A stretch of DNA of 64,000 nucleotides from Actinomadura pelletieri DSM 43383 (GTDB taxonomy: Bacteria; Actinomycetota; Actinomycetes; Streptosporangiales; Streptosporangiaceae), in the NCBI RefSeq assembly GCF_003634705.1, contig NZ_RBWU01000001.1, positions 1-64,000 of the forward strand. Reading direction: 5' to 3'. Made by a program: the position numbers and the translations under genes. How positions within the stretch are numbered: position 1 is the first letter of the stretch; the number at the start of each line of letters is the position of its first letter. The notes under the pieces are model-generated. The model did no database searches. It was not told the DNA's origin and saw only the letters and a list, made by a program, of their open reading frames with translations. Below are positions 1-8,751 of the stretch, in pieces.

Positions 1-48
1 CCGCTGGAACAGCTCCCACAACTCCTCCGGCACCAGCCGCTCGACCAT
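1..48 (-). CDS. IS5 family transposase, N-terminus only (partial)
   Basis: Reading the minus strand from ATG at 48 gives 16 codons to the window edge, beginning MVERLVPEELWELF. This is the standard opening of actinobacterial IS5-family (DUF4096-type N-terminal) transposases. Only the first 16 residues are present, so neither the DDE core nor intactness can be judged. The call rests on the recognised N-terminus and on the IS-end-like sequence just outside it. Confidence 0.6.
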   Translation of the reverse strand, partial: MVERLVPEELWELFQR

Positions 49-95
49 CTCCACGGCCGCAGACTACCGGCGCCAACCCAAATGAGATGACGTCT
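1..95 (-). mobile_element. End of an IS5-family insertion sequence (partial)
   Basis: The window begins inside an insertion sequence. Its transposase start lies at 48 on the minus strand, and the transposase runs out of the window. The stretch to about 95 reads on the minus strand as a typical IS5/IS427-group left end, with an ACGTCATCTCATTT-type terminal sequence. The exact outer boundary and target duplication cannot be fixed without the other end. The first host-side gene starts at 147, so this IS marks a junction of the accessory region. Confidence 0.55.
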
Positions 96-146
96 TAGTG
101 CCCCGGGATGCCCGCTCCTGCACCCGAGATACTGGGAGGAGTGTCG

Positions 147-551
147 ATGATCCATAAGAGTCACATCACCGAGGACTCGCCGCGGGCAGTCCGGGAAATG
201 CTCAAGACACTCGCCCGGCTGGCGGGCGAGCGCGAGGACGACGCGGCCCGTTCGGCAACCATGCTCCAGAAAACGGAAACCAACCACCAGCAACGGCAGA
301 TGGCCGATACGCGAATGCGGCCGGAGGACGAGGCCCGCATCGCGCGGTCCAAGGCCGACACCGCGCGGCATCTGCTGATCGAGGCTTGGGTTGCCGCCGG
401 GTACGACGACGAGGGCCGGCGATGGATCTCCCGCACCGAGGCCGAGCGATTCGCCGACGCAATGATCCAGATCGCACTGGCCGAACGCTGCGTCCCCAGC
501 TTGAGCCTGGAATTGGAGGATGTCTTCACCGGCAGGATCGAGGTGACCTGA
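147..551 (+). CDS. Hypothetical protein, 134 aa
   Basis: I do not recognise a family. The ATG at 147 is chosen because GGGAGGAG lies just upstream, whereas the in-frame ATG at 108 has no ribosome site. The protein is charged and helical, rich in Arg/Glu/Ala, with a central region likely to form a coiled coil (about residues 15-75) and no membrane segment or cysteine cluster. It is one base from the next gene and probably co-transcribed with it. Both lie just inside the IS5 junction. Confidence 0.6.
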   Translation: MIHKSHITEDSPRAVREMLKTLARLAGEREDDAARSATMLQKTETNHQQRQMADTRMRPEDEARIARSKADTARHLLIEAWVAAGYDDEGRRWISRTEAERFADAMIQIALAERCVPSLSLELEDVFTGRIEVT

Positions 552-552
552 C

Positions 553-828
553 ATGCCGCGAGAGCCCGATCGGGTCGGCTGCCGTCACCCGGGTTGTGCG
601 GGCGCGATCGAGGCATGGGCGCCCTTGTGGCTCAGTTTGCACGCCGACGGAACCTGGTCGGTCTACGGAGTCGGCGACGAAGCAGCTGAGATCATCTGCG
701 ACGAGCACGGCCACAACAACCTCACCACGGTCCTGCACAAGAGCCTGAGCGCGTTCCTGGACGAATTGCTGCCCAACGGCACCTGGCAAGGCGCACGCCC
801 CGCGCCGGGAGACACCCCGGAACTGTGA
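553..828 (+). CDS. Small hypothetical protein, possible zinc site, 91 aa
   Basis: This starts one base after the preceding stop. The N-terminus has Cys10, His12 and Cys15 in a GCRHPGC pattern, with a second C-D-E-H group around residues 49-52. That could bind one metal ion. The middle (LHADGTWSVYGVG) looks like two beta strands. No named family is recognised. The translational coupling with the upstream gene suggests a two-gene unit. Confidence 0.6.
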   Translation: MPREPDRVGCRHPGCAGAIEAWAPLWLSLHADGTWSVYGVGDEAAEIICDEHGHNNLTTVLHKSLSAFLDELLPNGTWQGARPAPGDTPEL

Positions 829-1033
829 AACCCACCACCGCGCAAGCGAGGGCATGACGCCAACCGACAGCGCGTCCCTGATGGCCGATGCGCGGGCCCG
901 AGCAAGGACCACGTTTCAGGCTACCCCACGCGGTACCTCACGCTGCGCCGCCGTCGTGGTCACGCAACTCCCCATATTCCAGGCCCGGCTATGCGAAAGC
1001 GAGATGAATCTTAAAGGGCAAGGAGAACCGCCG

Positions 1034-1480
1034 ATGCAGCCATACACCATCAACGTGTCCGGTTCAGAGCGCCACGACGGCGAGAAGCCCTACACCTACG
1101 TCCTGAACACCGAAAGCCTTCCCGAGGAAAAAGCAGCGGCATGGCTGTATCACCTCTGGTTTGCCCAGTCGGAGCAGGGATTGGTGGCCTTCGACGTAAC
1201 GATCCTGAACCAGCCGAACTGGTGGGACGCCCACGGACGAAACGCCGACGTGGTGGTCATCGACTGCCCTGAATTCCCCTGCCACCCGGGGATCCCCTCG
1301 CAGTGCACGGATCGCTGCCACCGCGACGCGATTGTGGAACCGACATCGTGTCGCTGCCCATTCGCGTGGTACTGGATTTACCGCACGCCACAAACCTGCC
1401 TACCGGTCGGCGCGATCGACCGGCTGAAGGAACTCGGCTACGACCTCCCCACATCACCGCCAGAAGAGACCACTTGGTGA
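1034..1480 (+). CDS. Hypothetical protein, cysteine-rich C-terminal half, 148 aa
   Basis: The ATG at 1034 is preceded by AAGGAG and is preferred over the in-frame upstream ATG at 854. The protein begins MQPYTINVSG. It has an aromatic alpha/beta N-terminal half and a Cys/His-rich segment at about residues 77-115 (DCPEFPCHPG, QCTDRCHRD, CRCPFAW) that could bind zinc. The family is unknown. The 205 bases before it hold no other gene I can support. Confidence 0.6.
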   Translation: MQPYTINVSGSERHDGEKPYTYVLNTESLPEEKAAAWLYHLWFAQSEQGLVAFDVTILNQPNWWDAHGRNADVVVIDCPEFPCHPGIPSQCTDRCHRDAIVEPTSCRCPFAWYWIYRTPQTCLPVGAIDRLKELGYDLPTSPPEETTW

Positions 1481-1623
1481 AACCAGCTAATCCTATCAAA
1501 ACTACCCCTCATCGCCGCAGACAGGCCGGGTGATCCGGACCTCGCTTATGCGACGGCCTCGCCTAAGCGACTGGAGATCCATATGGAGGTGTCGTGCAGA
1601 TCGCGTCAGAACAGGAGTTCCCC

Positions 1624-2409
1624 ATGATCACCGAACTGTTCGCGCCGCTGGACATCGAGTGTCTGATCAAGACCGCCGTCGAACTGTGGGAACAGATTGA
1701 TGTTGGCGACCTGTCCGAACGCCAACAGCAAGTTCTCAACCGTGCCCGCCACGCCATGTACGCCGAGTGCGCAGGCGAGGAGCCGGGCGCCCCGATGACG
1801 ACCGCTATCCCCGGGCCAAGCCCGCAGCGGGCGTGGGTGCTACGCCGCTGGGACCGTCACAGTGACGAGGTGACGCTCTGGGCCGACGGGAACTCCGCCC
1901 TGCGGGCCCTGGCCGAGCACGCCCGGTCGAGCTGGGACAGCATCGCCGACCGGGACGATGTTCCCAACCAACCGCCCACCGATAACCGCCAAGCCGTCGA
2001 CCTGTACTACAGCCCCGAGCAGGAGCGCGGCGAGGAGGGCTACACCCTGTACACCGACGAAATCCGCACGAGCGCCCCGCCTAGCGGCACCAGGCTCGTG
2101 ACGGCGCACGGCTACCAATTCCCCAACACGAAAGACTGCGAGCGGGCCAACCGCGCCGCTGCCTTCCACCCCATGCGCGACAAGGACACTCTGCCGTGCA
2201 TCGAGGTCGCAGGCATTCAGGTCTACACCTACCTCGACCCCACAACGCGAACTGTTCGAGTCTCCATCCACCTCGACACCACTGACGCCGCCCTCCTACG
2301 GCCCGACGAGACGGTACCGCTGCGCGTGATGTGCGGGGACGAGGTCCTCTTCGACGACACCGACCCATCAGAGGAACCGCCGCCGCGAACTATGGTCGCC
2401 ACCGGTTGA
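1624..2409 (+). CDS. Hypothetical protein, about 261 aa
   Basis: Two starts are possible: GTG at 1594 with GGAGG, and ATG at 1624 with AGGAG and six-base spacing. The second is preferred. The N-terminal 60 residues are helical. The rest is an alpha/beta segment beginning near RAWVLRRWDRHSDEV and ending in an acidic, proline-rich tail. I see no catalytic motif or membrane segment. Similar proteins of unknown role occur on actinomycete plasmids, but I cannot give a family name. Confidence 0.6.
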   Translation: MITELFAPLDIECLIKTAVELWEQIDVGDLSERQQQVLNRARHAMYAECAGEEPGAPMTTAIPGPSPQRAWVLRRWDRHSDEVTLWADGNSALRALAEHARSSWDSIADRDDVPNQPPTDNRQAVDLYYSPEQERGEEGYTLYTDEIRTSAPPSGTRLVTAHGYQFPNTKDCERANRAAAFHPMRDKDTLPCIEVAGIQVYTYLDPTTRTVRVSIHLDTTDAALLRPDETVPLRVMCGDEVLFDDTDPSEEPPPRTMVATG

Positions 2410-2514
2410 CACCTGGGTGAAAAATTCGCGCATTCCCTTCAGCTAGCCGCATTTGGCGTCGCCAATTCTAGGCATGCAAGATCCCCCCGTCCGACTACAA
2501 CAGGGGGAGGCTCC

Positions 2515-3165
2515 ATGGACGACCGAGGCCGATCGGACCATGATCTGGCCAGTACGGACAGCGCCAGCCCGATTCACGTCGTTGGCGAGCAGCAACAGCT
2601 CGCGTTGCCAGGCACGCTATGGCCGGCGGGCTGTGACCGTGGTCAAAGCGATCCTTTGTTCTTCGCACCGGTCACCAAGCAGCAGGCCAACGAGCTCCTC
2701 GTGGCCTTCAGGCACCCACTCGGCCCGTTCACCCGCCCCTTCGGCTATCAGGCGTGGGGTCTGGCGATCGACGGCCAGGCAGTCGCTGTCGCGGTGTCCG
2801 GCTCGACGGTCGGCGCGCGTGCCGCTGGTTTCGCGCGCCGCGAGGTCGTCGACCTCGCCCGGATCGCGCGCCACCCGCAGCATCCAGGAATCATGCGAGT
2901 CATGCTCCGGCTCTGGCGTGACTACCTGGCGCCCCGCTGGGACTACTGGCCCGTCCGGGCCGCGGTCAGTTACGCATTGCCCGGCAAGACCGGGAACCTC
3001 TACCGATTTGACGGATGGCGCAAAGCCGGAGTGTGCAAGCCCTGGGCTGGCGGGGGCACCTGGAGCAACCCTTCCAGAGCGAACACGATGGCCGATGGGA
3101 TTAAAACCGTGTTCGTCTACGAATACCCACCGCCGACTCCGTCGCGATCGACTCAGAGGCCGTAA
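2515..3165 (+). CDS. XF1762/Mom-like GNAT-fold protein
   Basis: The region from about residue 50 to 190 has the signature of the XF1762-type acyltransferase-fold family, related to the phage Mu Mom group. It shows a variable strand WGLAIDGQAVAVAV, then an EVVDLARIA strand, and the diagnostic end YRFDGWRKAG followed by GGGTWSNPSR. In Mom-like proteins this fold modifies DNA bases or resembles proteins that do. Activity here is inference only. The ATG follows GGGGGAGG. The N-terminal 45 residues are low-complexity. The gene stands alone with short gaps on both sides. Confidence 0.7.
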   Translation: MDDRGRSDHDLASTDSASPIHVVGEQQQLALPGTLWPAGCDRGQSDPLFFAPVTKQQANELLVAFRHPLGPFTRPFGYQAWGLAIDGQAVAVAVSGSTVGARAAGFARREVVDLARIARHPQHPGIMRVMLRLWRDYLAPRWDYWPVRAAVSYALPGKTGNLYRFDGWRKAGVCKPWAGGGTWSNPSRANTMADGIKTVFVYEYPPPTPSRSTQRP

Positions 3166-3382
3166 ACGCTCTTCTGTTCATCGTTTTCCGAGCACTGCCA
3201 GGGCAAGCAAGCGAGCCGCCGGAGCGCCCAGCCTTCGGTTGCAGATAGTGCGGCCTATCAGACACCACCATTCACACTTCCAGAGATGGCTGTGCCGTCG
3301 ATGACGCCGCAATGAAAGCCAGCAGTCGATCAGCGGGTTCAGTCAAGGGCACATCGCCAGATTAGAGTGGGAAGAGAGGACG

Positions 3383-3826
3383 ATGCACGAAAGGAACCGG
3401 CTGGTTCACTTTGAACACAAAGGAGAAGCCGGTCAGCCAACCGCGACTTCTTACCGGGTGCCAGCCTCAGCTCCAGATGTCTTGACCGAGGCTCAAGCGA
3501 AAGAGTTCGATCCTAGCCCTAGCACCGCCACCCTCTGCGACGAATGTAGCGAGTGGATCAATGACGCCAACCCGGGAATGCTCAGCGTCGACCACGCATC
3601 GAGCTGCTCGCTGTATCCCGCGACGATCCGCTGCAAGTTTTGTGGCGAACTCGCCACAAGGCGACCGCTCACCTGCATGACGGCGGTTGGGTTGGCGGCG
3701 AGTGTTGCTGGGAAGCGCGACTGCGCGGCAGCGAGTAGCAAGCCAGTGCGCCCCAGCTCACCCCTGATCTCTGATTCCGTCGCCGCGCCAACGAATGGGG
3801 CTCCGCCGCCGCATATCCTGCGTTAA
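3383..3826 (+). CDS. Hypothetical protein with paired Cys motifs, 147 aa
   Basis: The start has a GAGAGGA site. Residues about 50-90 contain CDEC, SSCS and CKFC, a plausible zinc-ribbon-like arrangement. The last 50 residues are Ala/Pro/Ser-rich with no structure I can recognise, and the gene may have been extended by a frameshift. Codon use is less biased than in neighbours. No family is assigned. It could be a decayed gene, so confidence is moderate. Confidence 0.45.
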   Translation: MHERNRLVHFEHKGEAGQPTATSYRVPASAPDVLTEAQAKEFDPSPSTATLCDECSEWINDANPGMLSVDHASSCSLYPATIRCKFCGELATRRPLTCMTAVGLAASVAGKRDCAAASSKPVRPSSPLISDSVAAPTNGAPPPHILR

Positions 3827-3914
3827 CGGTTGATCGCTAATCAGTTCGCGCACCTTCTCGCTTCCCATGGCGCCGATGAAAGCGTCATTCCCAGGATGAA
3901 AGGATTGCATTGGC

Positions 3915-4397
3915 ATGCCCAGACCATCGGTCGAATTTCGCTTCGGGTTGGCCGCGGTCTTGCGGCTGGCTGAAGATGCCGCTGCGGCCAATGAGCACAC
4001 CACACGCTGGGAACCCGGTCCAGCCCTGAATCACCCAGGTTTCGAGGTCGATGCCGGACCTTGCCTGATCCTGGTCCGCGACGACGGCGTCTACTTAATG
4101 TCGACTGACAAGAACGCCCCGAGGGACGCCGAGGGCCGCGTCCCGCTCTGTTATGCCAGTGGTTTCGATCCCCGATGCGGAGACTGGTGGAGCCGGTGGA
4201 ACCGCACCGGGCTGCCCGGCGACGACTTCGCCGAGTATCTGGAGTTGGTCGAATCAAATCTGCTCGATGATCTGCGTGTCGCCGCCGAGCGCGGCTATCA
4301 ATGTTTTGTCATCACTTTGGGCGAGGAGGTCTTCAGCCTTAACTTCGAGCGCGACTTCCCACCGAAGCCCAACAATCAGGCTTCCTTGGATGAGTAG
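3915..4397 (+). CDS. DUF3085 family protein
   Basis: The 160-residue protein matches the DUF3085 pattern: an N-terminal VEFRFGLAAVLRL segment, a central LILVRDDGVYLMS strand pair, then VPLCYASGFDP and GDDFAEYL. DUF3085 proteins are small, of unknown function and frequent on plasmids and integrative elements. There is no catalytic residue set I can point to. AAAGGA lies upstream at slightly long spacing. The following 235 bases before the DUF3560 gene hold no supported gene. Confidence 0.75.
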   Translation: MPRPSVEFRFGLAAVLRLAEDAAAANEHTTRWEPGPALNHPGFEVDAGPCLILVRDDGVYLMSTDKNAPRDAEGRVPLCYASGFDPRCGDWWSRWNRTGLPGDDFAEYLELVESNLLDDLRVAAERGYQCFVITLGEEVFSLNFERDFPPKPNNQASLDE

Positions 4398-4633
4398 TGA
4401 ATCGAAATTCCGGATGGGCACGGGAGGGACTTTGTTGGACTCCTGACATCCTCCGCGAACCAGCCCGGCTCCGGAATCAGCCAGAAAGGTCCACGGCAAC
4501 TCCAGGGAGTCTAGCGGGTCTAGGTAGTTTCCGGATCTAAACACTGGCGCCCGATATGCGGAGTTTGTAGAAGTTTCTTCACCTGCCCAGGAAATGCCCA
4601 GCTTCGACTCTTTAGGACTTTGGAGGGATTGGT

Positions 4634-5722
4634 ATGCCAATTGTCATCAGGCATACCCGTGACGACGGCACTTTGATCGAGGGATCTGAAAAGGGCGATG
4701 GTGTTTATGAGGTACTGCGCGACTTGCGGTGTGGATGGCGGTGGATGCGCTCGATCGGCAGGATCGGGTTGCAGCGCAGCCGGTTCAAGGCGGCCAAACG
4801 GTATGAGATCGAGCAAGCCGCGCGGGCATTGCGGGCGGCGGGGCACGACGTCCAGGTCGACATCGATGACACGACGCTGCCTGCGACTGGCTTCGCCGAG
4901 CAGGAAGCCGAGCGCGTCCAACGCGCCGACCAGCGTGCAGACCGCTACGGCGACTACGCGGGTAATGCGGCGGCGCGTTCTGAAGCGGCGTACGCGCGCT
5001 ACCGCCAGTCCGCCGGCAGTTGGCCCTTGGGGCAACCGCTGCTCTCGGACTCGGCGCGTGCCGCGCACCGCCGGATGATGGGCGCCCACGACGCCTCCAT
5101 GGCTGAACAGGACAAGGTCCGGTATTGGGCGGGCCGCCGCCGGGCCGCCCAGGCCCACCAGCGCCACCGGGAGGCTTTGCCGACCGTGCTGCGCCGGATC
5201 GAGCGGCTGGAGCAGCAGCGCCGGCGACTGGTGCGGCTGCTGGAGGGCGAGTACCGGTGGGTCGACGACGACGGCGGGCCCGCGCTTATGCGCCGCGGCG
5301 GCGAGATCTACCGCAAGGTCGCCCCTGCCCCGGCCGATGCGGGCCGGTGGACCGCCGACCTCATCCAGCTCGATGGGGAGCTGGGCTACTGGCGCGACGT
5401 GGTCACCGACAGGCAAAAGGCTGGGCAGAAGGTCTGGAGCAAGGACGATTTCAGCGTGGGTGATTTCGTGAAACGGCATGGGACTTGGTTTGAGGTCATG
5501 CGGGTCAACAACAAGTCGGTCACGGTGCCGTGGATGATCGGCGGAGTCACTCGCGAGATCTACACCGTAGCCGATGCCCGTCGGCAGTTCCCGCAGGACA
5601 AGAAGGTCAGCACGGACACGATCCCCTATAACAAGGTCGAGGGTCGCGCTTCGGCCCAGGAGGTCCGCGAAGCAATGACGCGCGCCAATAGCGAGAAACA
5701 TCATTTCGATAGCGGAAATTAG
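4634..5722 (+). CDS. DUF3560 domain protein
   Basis: ATG follows GGAGG. Residues about 85-180 carry the DUF3560 signature: a heptad-like, Arg/Glu-rich helix (AERVQRADQRADRYGDYA), then QPLLSDSARAAHRRMM and a second long helix. DUF3560 proteins are common in plasmid and phage modules, and their role is unknown. The C-terminal third (about 275-345) has a small beta domain, VGDFVKRHGTWFEVMRVNN, that looks like a separate KOW/SH3-like unit. Length (362 aa) is usual for long members. Confidence 0.8.
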   Translation: MPIVIRHTRDDGTLIEGSEKGDGVYEVLRDLRCGWRWMRSIGRIGLQRSRFKAAKRYEIEQAARALRAAGHDVQVDIDDTTLPATGFAEQEAERVQRADQRADRYGDYAGNAAARSEAAYARYRQSAGSWPLGQPLLSDSARAAHRRMMGAHDASMAEQDKVRYWAGRRRAAQAHQRHREALPTVLRRIERLEQQRRRLVRLLEGEYRWVDDDGGPALMRRGGEIYRKVAPAPADAGRWTADLIQLDGELGYWRDVVTDRQKAGQKVWSKDDFSVGDFVKRHGTWFEVMRVNNKSVTVPWMIGGVTREIYTVADARRQFPQDKKVSTDTIPYNKVEGRASAQEVREAMTRANSEKHHFDSGN

Positions 5723-5800
5723 CCCACAAAGGGCTGGGGATCAGGATCGCTACTGCCCGCACTCTTTCGTGCTTATGCCCGTGGGTTCCTGCGGGGGCTC

Positions 5801-5845
5801 CGGATTTCTCGCAAATCCGCACGTGCGTTCTCCCGAGCGGAGAAC
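5801..5845 (+). other. Two tandem hairpins with complementary loops
   Basis: CGGATTT at 5801-5807 pairs with AAATCCG at 5813-5819 around a CTCGC loop. GTTCTCC at 5827-5833 pairs with GGAGAAC at 5839-5845 around a CGAGC loop. The two loops share four complementary bases, so a kissing contact is possible. They sit in the 199-base gap between the DUF3560 gene and the YifB-like gene. A terminator or 5' leader element is the simplest reading. There is no U-tract. Confidence 0.4.
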
Positions 5846-5921
5846 CACTTATTTGGACGGGGCTTGATCTCGTCTAGCTGTCGTTGCTCGCCTCAACCCC
5901 CGACGAAAGGTTTGATGTGCC

Positions 5922-7484
5922 ATGGGTATAGCCCGTACGCGCGCGATCGCGCTGGTGGGCATCGAGGCCGTCGTGGTCGACGTCGAAGGGTCGATCACCG
6001 ATGGGACGCCCGGCTTGCACCTGATCGGGCTCTCGGACACGGTCCGTAACGAGATCCGCGATCGTGTTCGAGCCGCCATCATCAACTCCGACCAGCAGTT
6101 CCCTCACCGCCATATCGCGGTCAGCCTGTTCCCCGTCAGCCTGCCCAAACAGGGAAGCGTCTTCGACCTGGCCATCGCCGTGGCCGTCCTGGCTGCCAGC
6201 GGCACTATCCCGGCCCAAGCGTGCGCGAGCATGGCGCTGATCGGAGAGCTGGGACTGGATGGGCAGGTGCGGCCTGTTCACGGCGTGCTGCCCGCCGTGC
6301 TGGCAGCCGTCGACGCCGGTGTCAGCGTAGTGGTCGTCCCTCAGGCCAATGCCGCTGAAGCAGCGCTGGTGCCCGGGATCGACGTGATCGGTGTCACCTC
6401 GCTGGGCGGGCTGATCGCGCAGCTGCGCGGCATGTCACCGCCCGACGAAGGCGGCGACGATCCGCACGACAGCTACTACCACCCCACCGCCCACCCCGCG
6501 ATCGGGCTGCCCGGCGATCTGGATCTAGCTCAGGTGCGAGGGCAAGCCGGTGGGCGCGAGGCGATCGAAGTGGCCGCCGCGGGCGGTCACCACCTCGCTC
6601 TGGTCGGCCCCGTCGGCACGGGTGCGGTCATGCTCGCCGAGCGGCTACCGGGCCTATTGCCCGACCTCGATCACGACACCGCACTGGAGGTGACCGCCCT
6701 GCACTCCCTCGCGGGTCTCCTCTCACCCGACAAGCCTCTGATCGTCCGGCCTCCATTCCGCGCGCCGCACCACACCGATCCGCGCGGCGCCGTCCTCGGC
6801 GCCAGGACCAGCCGCGCCGTTCGCCCCGGGGCGGTCGCCCTCGCCCACCGAGGAGTGCTGTTCCTGGACGCCGCGCCCGAATTCTCCGTCCAGACGCTGA
6901 AGTCGCTGGCCCGGCCTCTGGAGGACGGGACGGTCACCGTCAGCGGAGCCGAAGGGATCGTGACCTTTCCCGCTCGTCCGATCGCGGTGCTGGCAGCCCA
7001 CCCGTGCCCGTGCGGCGCACCAGGCTCGCAGGCGTGCATGTGCCCGCCCGGCGTCCGCCAGCGCTACCTGGCCCGGCTGCCGCGATCGCTGCTGGACCGC
7101 GTCGGCATCAAGGTCCGGCTCACCCCGGCATCGCCGACCGAGCTTCGCCGTGATCTGGCCGCGGCCGAGTCCAGCAGACGCGTCGCCGACCGGGTCCAGG
7201 CAGCCCGTGACCGCGCCGCGCGTCGGCTGGCGGGCACGCCGTGGCGCACCAACGCCGAGATCCCAGGCCCGGAACTGCGGCGCCGTTTCACCCCACCAGC
7301 GCAGGCGACCGCGATACTCGACGCCGCGCTGGCCGGCGGCCAACTGACTCCGCGCGGCCTCGACCAGGTGCTTCGCCTGGCCTGGACCCTCGCTGATCTC
7401 GCGGGCAGCACCGCGCCGAGCCCTGAGGACATCACCATCGCTGTGCGTTTGTGGGACGGCTTCAGCGAACCACCGAACAGCTGA
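5922..7484 (+). CDS. YifB/ComM-like AAA protein with degenerate ATPase motifs
   Basis: This 520-residue protein has the full YifB (Mg-chelatase-like) layout. The N-terminal ChlI domain begins ARTRAIALVGIEA and includes GLSDTVRNEIRDRVRAA. A central AAA domain and a C-terminal helical domain follow. The family retains a Cys-rich HPCPCG...CMCPP region, seen here near 6999-7050. Catalysis looks lost. The Walker A at about residues 229-237 is GPVGTGAVM without the lysine, and the Walker B at about 313-321 reads LFLDAAPEF instead of LFLDEAPEF. ComM proper is a branch-migration helicase of natural transformation. This copy is more likely a structural or regulatory relative on a mobile region. Confidence 0.85.
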   Translation: MGIARTRAIALVGIEAVVVDVEGSITDGTPGLHLIGLSDTVRNEIRDRVRAAIINSDQQFPHRHIAVSLFPVSLPKQGSVFDLAIAVAVLAASGTIPAQACASMALIGELGLDGQVRPVHGVLPAVLAAVDAGVSVVVVPQANAAEAALVPGIDVIGVTSLGGLIAQLRGMSPPDEGGDDPHDSYYHPTAHPAIGLPGDLDLAQVRGQAGGREAIEVAAAGGHHLALVGPVGTGAVMLAERLPGLLPDLDHDTALEVTALHSLAGLLSPDKPLIVRPPFRAPHHTDPRGAVLGARTSRAVRPGAVALAHRGVLFLDAAPEFSVQTLKSLARPLEDGTVTVSGAEGIVTFPARPIAVLAAHPCPCGAPGSQACMCPPGVRQRYLARLPRSLLDRVGIKVRLTPASPTELRRDLAAAESSRRVADRVQAARDRAARRLAGTPWRTNAEIPGPELRRRFTPPAQATAILDAALAGGQLTPRGLDQVLRLAWTLADLAGSTAPSPEDITIAVRLWDGFSEPPNS

Positions 7485-7536
7485 CTCAAGCAGGCCAGTT
7501 CCGGTTCTCCATCGCCCTGAAGGGGGGTGTTCACGC

Positions 7537-8286
7537 ATGCGTGAAAGTGGTGTGACCGTCGGGAGATTCTTCGCGCGGTGTCGACTCGCCTACCGGGACG
7601 ACACCGGCCAGATGCGGCTCTGCGACACGAAGTTCGACCTCCCGGCTGAGTTCGTTGAGCACATGGCGGACGTGCACGGGCGCACCCAGCCCCGGCCCCC
7701 GGGTCGGACCCCGAAAGCGCGCACCTGGCGGCGCCCGCAACGGACTCGACAGCTGTATGAACCCAAAGAATACGGAGTCGGCGCCTGGGTCACCTTCGCC
7801 GAAAGCCGTGACGACAAGATCGTCCTACGGCGTGGACAGGTGTGGTCTCTGGGCCCGCCCCGCATCGGCAACAGCCGGTGGGTGGTACCCGCCGACGGCG
7901 GCGATGCGGTCGTGGTGAGGATCAACCAACGTCCGGTCCTCACCAGCCGAACCTTGCTGGACGTCGTCCCCGGGCACAACATGCACCGGCAGAACCTGCG
8001 GCGGGCCGAGAACCTGCGCCGATTCGGCCGGCTCTTCCCCGTAGTGGTCAGCAAGCACTGGGAGTACCTGTGGTCCACCGGTAAGACGCTGGTCGAGTCG
8101 TGGTGCTGGCACGTCGACCCGATGTGCCCGGACGCAGTCGGGAGAGCGGCACCCTCTAAACAATTCCAGCCCTTCAACATCACTCAGGTCGTTCTGGAGT
8201 TGATCAGCGGCCGGATCAACGCTTCGACCTCACGCTTTTGCCGCCGCTGTTTTTGGCTCGACGACACCAATGACACAGCGGCCTGA
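7537..8286 (+). CDS. Hypothetical protein, 249 aa
   Basis: ATG follows a GGGGGG-rich site 53 bases after the YifB-like stop, so the two may share a transcript. There is an Arg/Pro-rich basic stretch at about residues 48-72. An alpha/beta region follows with SKHWEYLWSTGKTLVESW and WHVDPMCPD, and a C-terminal CRRCFW pair could bind zinc. The basic patch would suit nucleic-acid contact, but that is speculation. No family is recognised. Confidence 0.55.
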   Translation: MRESGVTVGRFFARCRLAYRDDTGQMRLCDTKFDLPAEFVEHMADVHGRTQPRPPGRTPKARTWRRPQRTRQLYEPKEYGVGAWVTFAESRDDKIVLRRGQVWSLGPPRIGNSRWVVPADGGDAVVVRINQRPVLTSRTLLDVVPGHNMHRQNLRRAENLRRFGRLFPVVVSKHWEYLWSTGKTLVESWCWHVDPMCPDAVGRAAPSKQFQPFNITQVVLELISGRINASTSRFCRRCFWLDDTNDTAA

Positions 8287-8423
8287 CCACGCCGACCTGC
8301 CCTGGCGATACTCAGGCGCAGCGCAACTGACGCAATCGCTCAAGGAGCCCCGTAGAGCGCGGTGCGCCGCGACCACAGGGACCAAACGCCCAGCACATGG
8401 TCATGCCCCGGGCTGGGACGACA

Positions 8424-8751
8424 TGAGCGACCAGGACAAAAGTGTGGCGCTCATGCACGTTGCCAAGCGGGACCACGAAGGCAGCGACGAATACGTCATC
8501 GAGCACCACTCAAGGCCCGCTACCCCGGCGGTCCCTGCTCTACCAAGCTGAACCCCAAAACGGCCAGCAGCCATGCTGTGCGCCTGGTGGGCGACCTTGA
8601 GGAACTCGGCGAAAGAATCGGCCAGGACGAGTACGACCAGCTGCTCACGCTCGCCTTCACCCGTCGGGACGAGGGACTTACACGCAGCGCACTCGATTGC
8701 CAATTCTGTCGTCACCGCCCCTTTCCACCGAAAGCAACAAAGGAGTGCAAC
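8424..8751 (+). pseudogene. Frameshifted small gene
   Basis: An ATG at 8424 begins MSDQDKSVALMHVAKRDHEG in one frame, which stops at 8551. Just after the YVIEHH codons (near 8500-8510) the +1 frame continues with the natural-looking sequence LKARYPGG and then HAVRLVGDLEELGERIGQDEYDQLL. Together they resemble one small helical actinomycete protein broken by a one-base indel. The upstream ORF start at 8270 overlaps the previous gene and is less likely. If the shift is a sequencing error, this is a normal gene. Confidence 0.4.

Noticed and set aside
4520..5704. 394-codon minus-strand ORF
   Set aside because: It is antisense to the DUF3560 gene, which has family motifs and a ribosome site. The minus frame shows only Pro/Arg/Val-rich noise.
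5922..7484. Functional ComM for natural transformation
   Set aside because: The Walker A lysine and Walker B glutamate are both replaced, and no other competence gene is present.
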